A stretch of DNA of 64,000 nt from Glebionis coronaria (lineage: Eukaryota > Streptophyta > Magnoliopsida > Asterales > Asteraceae): assembly GCA_025667525.1 (NCBI GenBank), contig CM046876.1, positions 24,701,224 through 24,765,223 on the forward strand, read 5' to 3'. Under the pieces are notes generated by a model. The model was not told the origin of the DNA. It worked only from the letters and a program-made list of their open reading frames with translations, and did no database searches. This document shows, in pieces, positions 47,441 to 58,799 of this stretch. A program made the position numbers and the translations under genes. The first letter of the stretch is position 1, and every line of letters begins with the position of its first letter.

Positions 47441-48720
47441 TCAATATCAGTCATCTCTAGGTCACGGATGATCTCCTTTGCAATCTAGATGCCAGCAATC
47501 ATACCCGACCTTCTGCTTAGAGCATACACCACCACATTCTCCTTACCAGGATGCTACTGAATGTTGGTGTCATAGTCCTTCAATAGCTCTAACCATCGCC
47601 TCTGTCTCATGTTTAGTTCCTTCTAGGTGAAGATGTACTTGAGACTCTTGTGATGGGTGAATATGTCACATGATTCACCATACAAATAATGTCTCCATAT
47701 CTTCAATGCGAAAACAACTGCTGCAAGCTCCAAATCATGAGTAGGATAGTTTTCTTCATAAGGTTTCAGCTGTCGTGATGCGTATGCAATAACCTTCCCA
47801 TGTTGCATGAGAACGCAGCCTAAACCCTTTCCTGAAGCGTCACTATAAATCTGAAATCCACCTGAGCCAGATGGGAGAGTAAGAATAGGTGCAGTCACTA
47901 ACTTCTGCTTAAGATCTTCGAAGCTTTTCTCTCGCTCTTCTGTCCAGAAGAATTTCTCTCCTTTCCTCATCAGCTTAGTCAAAGGTAAAGCTAACCGTGA
48001 AAAGTTCTCTACAAACCTGCGATAGTAGCCAGCTAAACCCTAGAAAACTTCTGACTTCAGTTGCAGATGTAGGTCTCGGCCATTTTGTGATAGCTTCAAC
48101 CTTTGCATGATCCATGGTGATCCCCTCTACAGATACAATATGGCCTAGAAATGCCACCTTGCTTAGAACTCACACTTGGAGAACTTGGCATACAACTTCT
48201 TCTGACGAAGAATCTGCAAGACTGTACAAAGGTGTTCCTCATGTTCTTCCTTGGATTTGGAGAAATCAGGATGTCATCTATGAACACGATAACGAACTTG
48301 TCCAGAAACTCATGGAAGACACGGTTCATCAAATCCATGAAGACTGCTGGTGCATTTGTGAGTCTGAATGGAATGACTACGAACTCGTAGTACCCATAAC
48401 GTGTACAGAAAGCAATCTTAGAAATATCATGCTCTTTAACCCGTAACTGATGGTAGCCGGACCTCAGATCGATCTTGGAGAAATACTTGGTGCTCTAAAG
48501 TTGATCGAAAAGATCATCAATTCACGGCAAAGGATAACGATTCCTGATCGTGATCTTGTTCAGTTCATGATAGTCTATACACAAACGCATGCTTTCGTCT
48601 TTCTTCTTCAGGAAAAGTACCGGTGCACCCTATGGCGATGCACTGGGACAGATGAAACCTTGCTCCAGAAGTTCCTGCAGCTGATCTTTTAGTTCTTTAA
48701 GCTCTATTGGAGCCATGCGT
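47441..48720 (-). pseudogene. Chromovirus reverse transcriptase and RNase H, broken
   Basis: Minus-strand pieces carry the polymerase active site FIDDILI (about 48285), the [11 protein letters not shown] block (near 48140), [14 protein letters not shown], and RNase H with [13 protein letters not shown] (about 47840) and [16 protein letters not shown] (about 47730). Stops and frameshifts separate the pieces. Confidence 0.85.
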
Positions 48721-48830
48721 TAATGATCTATGTAAATTGGCTCTGCACCTGGGATGAGCTCAATTCCAAACTCCACTTCACGAACATGTGGTATGCCCGA
48801 AAGTTCATCAGGAAAATATGTCAGGAAATT

Positions 48831-49617
48831 CTAACACAATAGGCTGGTCTTGAATTGATGGAGACTCGGCAGAAACGTCATGAAAATGTTGGCTATGAAG
48901 CCCTGAAAGCCGTGTGATAGTAATGCACGTGCCTCCTTGGATGAAATAATTTGTACAGACCTCCCTGGTAGAAAACCATGGTGTATGTACTTTGGAGATT
49001 TAACATCACCGAAGATAACCCGATAAGTGTGGCAGTCTATCGTAGCCTGGTGTTTGGATAACCCGTCCATGCCCAAAATCAAGTCAAACTCGCACATGTC
49101 CAAAGGAAGTGCGTCAACTCTGCAGATTCTATCATCAAGTTCTAGGAAGATCTCTGTACACCTGGGTGATTCGTACAGAGTCCCTAAGTGGTGTGGAAAT
49201 GCATAAGGCATTATTTAATGGCATAGGGGAAATCCTAACACGTGTAGCAAAAGTAGTGGATATGACTGAATGAGTCGCTCCAGTATCAAACAAAACGCAT
49301 GCTGTCAAACCATTCATAAAGAGATTTCCAGTGATGGTACCTGAAGTCTTGTTCTCCTGGTCTCTAGTAGTAGTGAACATGCGACCAGAAGTAGGAGGTG
49401 GCTTGGAGTCGGCATGTCCAGAGGTGCCTTCTATCTCACCCTGGCGCCAGTCCTTCTTCTGATGGCCTTGTTGTCCATACTTGAAACAACCACCAGTACC
49501 TCGGCGATAAAAACTAGAATGTCTGCACGAACAAGTAGGACAGATAGGATGCGTGAATCCTCGAGCAGGCCTCCTAGCTAGCTGAGAGTCTGTTTCAGGA
49601 TTACATGCACGAGACAT
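48831..49617 (-). pseudogene. Chromovirus gag C-terminus and aspartic protease, broken
   Basis: A damaged zinc knuckle (CFKYGQQGHQKKDW; second and last Cys replaced) is followed by a linker and the protease active site LFDTGATHSVIS (about 49290-49325), then after a frame change DLILGMDGLSKHQATIDC (about 49050). The zinc knuckle and protease order is standard for Ty3/Gypsy. A RFKFRNNNNGRDQ-like gag relic continues to about 49740, but the gag N-terminus and the 5' LTR are missing where the next element begins at 49803. Confidence 0.85.
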
Positions 49618-49802
49618 GATTGTGGAACATAAACATGATTACATATAAGGTTTAATAATTACCAGATGAGGTAGAACAGTTAGGCTGTGAACCTCAACGG
49701 TCCTGATCCCTACCGTTGTTGTTGTTCCTGAATTTGAATCGTTGGAGTGTCAGAATACCATAACATAAGATAGTGTAACATGAAAGAAGGTAAATGTAGG
49801 GA

Positions 49803-51493
49803 TGATTTAATGATTTTTTGTTATGTGTGTTCGTACTCGATTCAATTCGAATTGATCACGGTTTAGGGTGGAATTATTGTTCTTGGTAAACAAAGAAATT
49901 GGTCGTTGATTATCTATTTTAAACTAAAAATGCAAACTTTAAAATAAATGTAAAAATAATAAAAGCGATAAATGATTAAAACTTAAATGAAAGACTTAAA
50001 GGAAATAAAAAGGAAATTAAAGTAATTAAAAACTTGATTAAAAGTAAATTTAAAAACTTAAAACTTAATAAAAATGTAAACTTGAAATTAAACTAAGATA
50101 AAACAATTTAAAATAAAACTAAGTGAAAATGTTTAAAAAATAAAGCTAAGTAAAATGGCGGGAAAAGAAAATTTGAAAATTAAATTGGGACAAAAATGAT
50201 TCCAATTCGCAATACCAAATTTGGTACAATTCCGCAATCATAAAAACAAATAATTCCGCAATATGCTAAAAAACAAATAATTCCGCAATGCCTAAGAATG
50301 TATAATTCCGCAATGCTTAAAAAGGGTATAATTTCGCAATGTTGAAATGGAATAATTCCGCAATATTGGAAATTGATATGATTTCGCAATATATCAAAAC
50401 ATATAATTTCGCAATGCACAATATATATGATTTCGCAATGTCACTAAACATACAATTTCGCAATGTCATAATACATTCGATTTCGCAATACTGAAAAGGG
50501 TATGATTTCGCAATATTGAAAAATCAACAATTCCGCAATCCAAAATGGATTCAATTCCGCAATGCACAAGGTGACACAATTCCACAATATACAAGATATT
50601 GCAAAATTGAATCAGATTTTCCTAAAAAAGGGGATCTCGGAAAAGGACGAATTTAAGCAATATTTTCGCAACTTTTTAAGGACAATAAGCTGACAAAAAC
50701 ACCAAGAAGCTAAACACGAATTCTAGACGAATGATAAAACTTGTAAAACCTCAAAACACGAATCAAGAACACGAAAAGTAAAGATCTTTATGTGGCGCGA
50801 GGTATGGATGACAAAGTGGATGAAGAACACGAATTTGTAACTAACAAAAATGATGAAAAAGATGAAGATTAGACAAATATTAAACTCAAAAAGGAAAAAT
50901 TAGATTGAAGAAAGAAAAAAAACAAAGATATTATTTTTCCTAGTGAGAGAAAGTAGACACTTTCTCTCTCTAAAAACTAGAAACCACTAAATAGATGACT
51001 AACTCAAAAATAACTAACACCCTCCTAATGGCACATTAGGAGGGTATTCATAGAGGAAGGGGAGATGTGTTGGTGAGATGCTTTCTTCTTTCTTTTTCTT
51101 TGCCTTCTCGTCTTTTAATTAAAATTTGACGTTCTCGACTTTGGCTCTGGATTTGTCAAATGATAAAATGAACTTGTCTTCTAATTTTCTTCTTTTAGTA
51201 GACTTGGTTCTTCGATTTCGTTAAACTTCCGTCTTTAGACTTTTTCTTCAATAAATCTTCAGAATAGGCCTTTGACATCCGTTCTTCTTTCACTTTTGAT
51301 CTTTTGATTTCATCTTTTGTCTTTTTCTTCGATAAAAGCCCGTGAAAGCCCGTGTTTTTTCCTTTTTCATCTATTGGCCCTAAAACACAACAAAAACACA
51401 AACCACGCATAATTCCGACTTTTATGACATAAAATACACGTTTTGGCTTGGTTTATCCTTGTTATAAGTGGTAAAAGGATAAGTGTTTTCACA
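49803..51493 (-). repeat. 3' LTR of Athila-like element
   Basis: 1691 bp; plus-strand limits TGATTTAATG...GTGTTTTCACA. It contains the ATTYCGCAAT array (50200-50600), a perfect stem-loop ACCCTCCTAAT/ATTAGGAGGGT (51019-51045) next to a TATA-like box in minus sense, and CTTTCTCTCTC-type repeats near 50950. Confidence 0.85.
50200..50600. repeat. AATTYCGCAAT array in Athila-like LTR (copy A)
   Basis: Fifteen copies of TTYCGCAAT plus decayed ones at roughly 20-28-bp spacing, with unrelated spacers. Confidence 0.88.
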
Positions 51494-53360
51494 CTTATTA
51501 AATCCCCTACACTTAACCATTGCAATGCCCTCATGCAATGCATTATTTTCAAAGCACAATTTATATTTTCCATCATAACTAACCCACCTTGGCCTTTATT
51601 AAATACTAGACACTTAAGGAAACTAAAAAGATAGAAAGTTATAAAATGCTTGAAGGAAGAACAAGTAAAGAGATCGAAGACTTACATTAGGGCTTTGGTT
51701 GTCATGAATGTTCATCACCCTCAAGTTTCACGTTCCCCACACCAAGCTTAGAAACGAGATCATTGCTATTTTAAGTTAATAAGCTAACACGCTCTTATGT
51801 GGCCCAATTATTCACTTAGACTCCCTTATTCCTAGGTGTATCTCTTATATTTTATTTTTGTCTTGAATGATCACGAGGATGCATTGTTTGACTTATTTCG
51901 ATAGTTTATTAGGCCGAAAATAAAGTAGGACGATTTAATCCATAGTTAGCTAAAGGATAAAATCTTTTAAAACTGCTTCTCGGGACCTCATAAAGTTCAT
52001 ATCTTGGCATAACTTGTTTCACGATTTGAGACCTTTCTCGGATCGATATTTGGCATTGACTTCATACTTCGAATCTTGAGAGAAGTTCTTGAAATAATGG
52101 TCTTCTCTTTATAACAGGAATTTCTTCACTTGAAGTTTTTGAGAGATTCTTCAAACTTGGTGCACGACTTCTTCATTTTTCTCCAATCTTTATTTGGGAT
52201 TTTGATATACAACGATCCGCCTCCTTTTAGGACTTGGATATATTTATCCTCAGACCTTGTTAGGGTCTTTTCGGATAGACTTATCCATGATCTTTAGGGG
52301 AGTATTTGCTTTTCGTCGTGTGTCTTGATCCTTCATATTGATTTTTGATAAATGATTCTTCACATCACTTTGGATCTTTAGCAACAAAATGTAGCCCTTC
52401 TGCCTTGTTAGGGCCTTTTCGGACTCGCCAATCTTTGCATCCCGTTTCAATAAGTTATGCCTTGGCTATGAACTCTAATTAATCCCGAGCAACTTTTAAA
52501 TGATCTTGTGCTAGAAGCTAAGTAACTTTTCAAATCGTACGACCTTACTTATTGCAAATATATTTATTAACAAGTGATGGGAGAAGAAGCTCATAATCAA
52601 CTCACATAAATTCATGAAAGAATACCAAACTTATAATTGACTCTATCATCTCTCGTTCTCCACAATTTAAAATATCAAGGAATGAGACTCGTGGGTGCTT
52701 AGCCTATTAAATCAAAGTTTTGGGTTTTCAAGTCATCTATAGGATCTTGCATCTTCTTAGACTTTTTCAAGTTTAGAATTTGCATTTTAAAGTTCCCTTG
52801 ATAAACGACTTTCTAGGATCAATTATAGGAACTTGCGAAAAGTTCTTTTTCTTAACCCGTAAGAGTTAAGACTTTCGCGTTTTAAAGTTCCCTATATAAA
52901 AGCCTAGCAAAACTTTACTTAAACACGTTAAGGATACTAGCTAGAGTAAACTTGGATAAGTAAACCCGGGTTGAGTCAAAAGATTCATGACAGGCCTAAT
53001 ATATCAAAGACATCTATACTCACTAAAACCATTTTTTCTATTATTATTATTTTTTCTTTTAACTTTATTTTTGAAATGGAATATATACATACGATGCAAT
53101 AAAAGTAAATAATTGAAAAAATACTACCAGGCCAAAATAGGTCAAAATTTTTGAAAAATGTCGAAAAATTAGATTTTCCGGTTAAAATGAGGACAAGATC
53201 ATGGAAAAACCCGCTTAACTTCGATAGAAGTCCCCCTACACTTAATATAAACATTGTACTCAATGTTTAAGCAAGTGGGGAGTAAACTCTCCTACACTTA
53301 GGACATTGTGCACGTTGTTTAAATCTTGCTAAGGAAGAGACAACTAAAGTGATTCCTATT
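51494..53360 (-). other. Noncoding region replacing pol in the Athila-like element
   Basis: No reverse transcriptase, RNase H or integrase motif on either strand. It begins (minus 3' end) with the purine tract GTGTAGGGGATTTAATAAG. It has some nested inverted repeats, for example GCGAAA/TTTCGC around CTTAAC/GTTAAG near 52836-52880, and repeated phrases CTTGTTAGGG and TTTTCGGA (52256, 52404). Confidence 0.6.
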
Positions 53361-54620
53361 TTAATATTGAAGATTATGAAATAGTGAATCAAAAAAAGGG
53401 GAATTATTTGTAATTTCCCTAAGCTCTAAATCTGGAGGATTGTCGATGGAAGGCTTAGTCAAATTTGGATCATCATTTGTAATTTCCCTAGGAGAAGGTG
53501 GAGAAATATGGTCCTCATTAAGAAGTTTCTCAATGGTACAAATGTCTTCATCCCAATCGTAGGGAGAATCGTCATATTTTAAGTCCACATCCCCTAAAGT
53601 TGCTTCAAATTCTTTCAAAATAAAATCACTTTCTCCAAATGGAGTCAATAAGGGAGCAATAGAGGCAACGGTCTCAACAATGGGTAGAGAAGCAAAACCA
53701 CTTTTACAAGCGTCTTTGAAATGTTCTTCACAAGCCTAATCAAGTGCGTCAATGAAATTAACGCTCTCGTGTTCATAAGGTTGCTTAGAAAGTTTACCCA
53801 TGTTGAAAACGATTTTGTCGTCACCAACTCTCATGATTAATTCGCCCGCGGCTACATCAATGAGAGTGCGACCGGTCCTCAAGAATGGACGTCCAACGAT
53901 TAATGGAACACGGGGGTCCATCTCGTAGTCAACGATAACAAAATCCGCCGGAAAGGTGAATTTGTCGACAGCGACGAAGACATCTTCGGCTATCCCCACC
54001 GGATAAGCAACCGTACGGTTAGCTAACACCAATGTCATTCGCGTGGGGACTAGCTCGGGTAGAGATAATTGTTTCCAAACGCTTAAAGGCATTAAGTTGA
54101 TACTAGCACCTATATCGACTAGGGCCATACAATTCTCTACCCCGGGAAAGTTGCAAGGAATGAGAAAGCGACCCGGATCACCATGTTTGGTTGGTAATTT
54201 TCTTAAGAGAACCACGAAGCAATTCTCATTAAGTTGGGTCTGAGCAATATCAAGGAGTTTTTACTTATCACTTAGAAGATCTTTGAACATTTTAGCATAT
54301 TTAGGCATGTGAGCGAGCGCCTCGGCAAAGGAGATGTTGAAATTCAATTGTTTAAACATTTCAAGAAAGTTTAAAACTTGAATATCATCCTTGTTCTTCA
54401 ACTTCTCTTTCCTCAACCTTGAAGGATAAGCTATGTCGGGTTGAGATGAAGGCTTTGGAATGGAATTCTCACTCACATCCTTGGGTGGTGGAGGGGTAGA
54501 AGTAGAAGGTGGGGGAATTGGTGAAGGGGGCTCGTTATCCTTTGTCACAATCACCAGAGTAGGTTTAGGAATCTCGGGTTCCTGATAGCCTTTTCCACTT
54601 CGGGTGGTGATTGCTTTCAT
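53361..54620 (-). pseudogene. Athila-like aspartic protease region
   Basis: From 54620 downward: a KAITTRSGKGYQEP start, a Pro/Ser-rich spacer, LEMFKQLNFNISFAEALAHMPKYAKMFKDLL (shortened here in the middle of reading), then LLRKLPTKHGDPGRFLIPC, the protease active site ALVDIGASINLMPLSVW (usual form DLGAS), and PLIVGRPFLRTG. Stops at about 54258 and 53736 divide it. The last part (53361-53648) contains TPFGESDFILKEF and PPDLELREI, and ends exactly where the reverse transcriptase would start in full elements of this group. Confidence 0.85.
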
Positions 54621-56155
54621 CTCCTTGGATTAGCAATGCTGTTACTCGTAAGAGAACCCGAAGCAGAGGGTTGATTACTTTGGAAGAAACTAGCCATCAT
54701 ATCCCTTATGTCATTCGTTTGACTACTTAAAGAGTTTTGCATGTCATTCTTATGCTCGGCTCGAAGATCATTCCCTTGTTTCGCCATGTCACCTTTCAAG
54801 TTAATAATTTGACTCAGAAGATTCTTCACCAGCGCGTCATTAGTCCTCATGTAAGTTTCAACCTCTTGATTATATGTCGTGGGTTTGTTGGGAGGAGGAA
54901 CTTGGTAAGCGGGTGGTTGATAGGTGGGTTGTTGGTAAACATGATTATTTCCTTGAGGTGGATATAGGTTTCTTTGGGTTTGATATTGATTAGGAGCTCG
55001 AGGTTGGTTTTGATTGTTGCGATTGAAGTTGTTTTGGTTTTGAGGAGGAAAACCGGGTGGGGAAAGAAAATTGTTTGAACGATAACTTAGCAATTTGCGG
55101 TCACCTTGAGGACGAGCTTGATAGCCTCCCGTGGAAAAGGTACCGTTAGCCGCATACACGTTTTCCGGATTGTCATGAGTAGAAGGACAATCGGTGTATG
55201 AATGAGGACCACCGTAAGTCTCACAAGAAGGAGTTACAGCTTTAACTTGTTGAAATTGGTTCGTAGCCATGGTTAAGAAATTTTTGTTCATCTCGGCTAG
55301 TTGACGGGTGAGTTGTGTGAGTTCGGCTATCTCGGGGTTTGATGAAGTAGAAGAAACATTGACTCTCGGGTTATTTCTTGAAGATGCGGATGAATCCTAA
55401 TTTTTTTGATGAGTGGTCATGTTCTCTATAAGCTCTCTACACTCCTCGGGTATTCTCTTCATAAACGTACCACCGGCGGCGGCATGAATCGTATCACGAT
55501 CACGAAAAGTTAAACCATTGTAGAAAGTATCAATTAGAGTGACGAGGAGCATGTTATGATTAGGACAACGATCGATCAAGACATTATAACGTTACCAAGC
55601 ATCGAAAAGAGACTCATCGGGTTCTTGAGTGAAACCACTGATTTGATACCGAAGACTAGTTACCATGGATGGTAGAAAGTAGCGCGACAAATTTTTTTGA
55701 GTCATCTCGTCCCATGTATGAATTGAGTTTTTAGGAAGACGATCAAACTATTTTTAGGCATGGTGGGATAAAGTATGTTGAAAAAGGTAAAGGCGAAGAA
55801 AATCCATGGAAACACCGGGTAATTTCATGCTTTGAGTGACGGTTATGAATTTATCGAGGTGTTTGTTGGCATCATCATCTGGTAATCTGCGAAATGGACA
55901 AGCATTTTGAACTTGTTGGATCATGTGATGCTTCAACAAAAATTCGGGAGCCGTGATTTGCATCGGCGTAATCGGTCCTCCACGTCCATTCATAGTTGGT
56001 TGACATAGCTCCTTCATTGTACGAAGGTCGGGTTGAGGGACATGGTTGTTATTATTCAAATTGGGGTGAGGTGGGTTGTTATTATTATGCACACCGGCCA
56101 TATCTAAGTCTCTACGAGTCTCGGGCTCAGAATAAGACGAAGATCGAGTACGCAT
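54617..56155 (-). pseudogene. Athila-like gag, broken into three pieces
   Basis: The N-terminus at 56155 (MRTRSSSYSEPETRRD) leads through an Asn-rich stretch to ITAPEFLLKHHMIQQVQN and DDDANKHLDKFITVTQSMKLPGVSMDFLRLYLF, the Athila/Tat gag core. A stop near 55754 and changed frame separate it from TFRDRDTIHAAAGGTFMKRIPEECRELIENM (split here; 55397-55579), then a C-terminal part rich in Gln, Asn and Pro (54617-55291) with CETYGGPHSYTDC, a relic of a zinc-finger-like block. The protein would form the capsid of this element. Confidence 0.85.
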
Positions 56156-56339
56156 ACACTAAAAATGAAATACCATATTTTTGATTTTTTTATCTTTTTT
56201 ATTTTTTTATTTTTTGGATTTTTGAAAATTTTATATTTTTTAAGGATTTTTTAAAAATTTTTATGCTTGAAAATAACGTTCCCAAAACGGATCCCAAAAT
56301 CCAATTTTTCTCACTAAAAACCGTTAATCTTTACGAAAA

Positions 56340-56357
56340 GAGCCGGCAGCGGTGCCA
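56340..56357 (-). promoter_or_regulatory. Primer-binding site of Athila-like element
   Basis: The minus strand reads TGGCACCGCTGCCGGCTC two bases after the 5' LTR, close to the TGGCGCCGTTGCCGGG site known in Athila/Tat elements. Confidence 0.75.
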
Positions 56358-56359
56358 TT

Positions 56360-57990
56360 TGATTTATGGTGATTTTGTTATGTGTTCGTACTCGATTCAA
56401 TTCGAATTAATCACGGTTTAGGGTGGAATTATTGTTTTTGGTCACAAAAAGGGGAAGGTTTGTCGTTGTTTTTAACTAATTAAAACACAAAATGAAAGCT
56501 AGACAAGATTAAACTAAAATAAAGACTCTTAAAAATAAATGACGAGAAATTAAAACGTGACAAAATGTAAACTCGAAAATAAGTCACTTTAAAAATAAAC
56601 TAAGAAAAGACAAGTTAAAATAAAGCTTAAAAAAATAAGACAAAATAAGTAAAAACAAGACTTAAGAAAATGGCGGGAAAATTAAATTTGAAAATTAAAT
56701 TGGGACAAAAATGATTCAAATTCGCAATACCAAATTTGGTACAATTCCGCAATCATAAAAACAAATAATTCCGCAATATGCTAAAAAACAAATAATTCCG
56801 CAATGCTTAAAAAGGGTATAATTTTGCAATGTTGAAATGGAATAATTCCGCAATATTGGAAATTGATATGATTTCGCAATATATCAAAACATATAATTTC
56901 GCAATGCACAATCTAAATGATTTCGCAATTTCACTAAACATACAATTCCGCAATGTCACAATACATTCAATTTCGCAATACTGAAAAGGGTATGATTTCG
57001 CAATATTGAAAAATGAACAATTCCGCAATCCAAAATGGATTCAATTTCGCAATGCACAAGGTGACACAATTTCACAATATTGCAAAATTGAATCAGATTT
57101 TCCTAAAAAAGGGGATATCGGAAAAGGACGAATTTAAGCAATATTTTCACAACATTTTAAGGACAATAAGCTAACAAAAACACCAATAAGCTAACCACAA
57201 CTCCTAAACGAATGATAAAACTTGTAAAACCATAAGACACGAATCAAGAAACACGAAAAGTATAAATCTTTATGCGACGTGTAGAAGATGAGATGAAATA
57301 CACGAAGAACTAGATGATGATGAAGAAAATAAACAAGATCATAAAAGAGATTAAGATCAAACAAAGATTAAACAAAGAAAAGATTAGATTAAAAGAAAGA
57401 AAGAAAGAAAGATAAAGATGAAGTTTTTTCTAGTGAGAGAAAGTAAACACTTTCTCTCTAAAAACTAGAAACTACTCAAAAAATTGACTAACTCAAAAAA
57501 AAATAACTAACTAACACCCTCCTAATGGCACATTAGGAGGGTATTATAGGGGAAGGGGAGGTGTGTTGGTGAGATGCTTTATTCTTTCCTTTTCTTTGTC
57601 TTCTCGTCTTTTAATTTAAATTTGACGTTCTCGACTTTGGCTCGGGATTTGTCAAATGATAAAATAAACTTGTCTTCTAATTTTCTTCTTTTAGTAGACT
57701 TGGTTCTTCGACTTCGTTAAACTTCCGTCTTTTGTCTTTTTCTTCGATAAATCTTCCGAATAAGCCTTTGACTTCCGTTCTTTTTGCACTTTTGACCTTT
57801 TAACTTCGTATTTTGTCTTTTTCTTCGATAAAAGTCCGTGAAAGCCCGTGTTTTCTTCCTTTTTTATGTTTTGGCCCTAAAACACAACAAAAACACAAAC
57901 CACGCATAATTCCGACTTTTACGACATAAAATACACGTTTTGGCTTGGTTTATCCTTGTTATAAGTGGTAAAAGGATAAGTGTTTTCACA
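56360..57990 (-). repeat. 5' LTR of Athila-like element
   Basis: 1631 bp, matching 49803-51493 with small deletions. It contains the second AATTYCGCAAT array (56720-57090) and the stem-loop ACCCTCCTAAT/ATTAGGAGGGT (57516-57542). Confidence 0.85.
56720..57090. repeat. AATTYCGCAAT array in Athila-like LTR (copy B)
   Basis: Same array as 50200-50600 with one unit fewer and single-base changes. Confidence 0.88.
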
Positions 57991-57991
57991 C

Positions 57992-58313
57992 TGAAGGTCT
58001 ACGATATCTAAGGATTTGTTAATGATGGATTGGATCTATTGATAAGGTGGTGGAAATGGGGAAGATGAAGATGGGATGTAGAGAGAGAAAGGAGAGAAAA
58101 AGAAGAGTAGAGAGAGAAAGTGAAATTAGATTAAATGAAAGTGAAAATGGGAAGAACCACCCCTCCTAACATGCTAGGAGGGGTATATATAGCCCACCTT
58201 ACATGTGGGCTATATGGACTATATTTGCTACAAATTGGATCACGAGCCTAATACATTAATATATCGTTGGAGCGACCGATCCTTCATAAATACGTAAAAA
58301 CGTATTTCCAACA
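57992..58313 (-). repeat. 3' LTR of second Copia
   Basis: 322 bp; minus strand TGTTGGAAATACG...CTTCA. A TATATATA box (58184-58192) is followed in minus sense by the perfect stem-loop ACCCCTCCTA/TAGGAGGGGT (58159-58184), with an upstream AGCCCAC/GTGGGCT palindrome (58191-58211). Confidence 0.78.
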
Positions 58314-58328
58314 ATCTCCCCCTAAGGG
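58314..58328 (-). promoter_or_regulatory. Polypurine tract of second Copia
   Basis: The minus strand reads CTTAGGGGGAGAT directly before TGTTGG. A second copy of this junction lies at 58411-58449. Confidence 0.75.
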
Positions 58329-58799
58329 AGGTCGCTCCAAGTTACAAAGTTCTAAATATTCTATAGCTCGTGATCTATGCTAATAATGATGTGACCGAGA
58401 CTTTCTTTGGAAAAACGTATTTCCAACAATCTCCCCCTAAGGGAGGTCACACCATTTTTCAAAAATCTTAAACCTAGCATACTATGCTTGAGTCTTCGAT
58501 CTTGTTCTTGTGAATATGATTGATGTGATCTTTGACTTTAGTCTTGAGCATGTTTCCTTGCCTTGACCTTGTGCATTCACCACTTGTGAAATTTGCCTCT
58601 TCGTGACTTCATGTTCCACATACTTATACCTTTAAATTCTTGAAAGCTTCAGAGTTTGATACAGCGGAAGACTTGACCTTCAGACTTTCTTGAATTTGTT
58701 GAAGTACTAAGTGTATGTAGTACAAGCATGTGGTGACGACTTCTTCTGGATTATACACCGCAATGCCACCTTCTTGTTACGCTGCATAAGACAGTTAGC

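Larger units (their letters stand above)
49803..57990 (-). mobile_element. Athila-like Gypsy element with gag and protease only
   Basis: Two 1.6-1.7-kb LTRs (49803-51493 and 56360-57990) flank gag and protease on the minus strand. The primer site (TGGCACCGCTGCCGGCTC at 56340-56357, minus) resembles the TGGCGCCGTTGCCGGG site of the Athila/Tat group. After protease the coding sequence ends just before reverse transcriptase and is replaced by 1.9 kb of noncoding DNA up to the purine tract at 51494. No target duplication is seen (AGGGA versus CTGAA), and it joins other elements directly on both sides. Confidence 0.85.

Noticed and set aside
50200..50600. CRISPR-like appearance of short repeats with unique spacers
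   Set aside because: The genome is a plant's, the core is only about 10 bp and degenerate, spacers vary in length, and the array is duplicated in both LTRs of one element.
56807..57028. Cys-rich small open frames such as 56807-57028 and 50180-50419
   Set aside because: They read through the AATTYCGCAAT motif arrays; the periodic residues follow from the DNA repeat.
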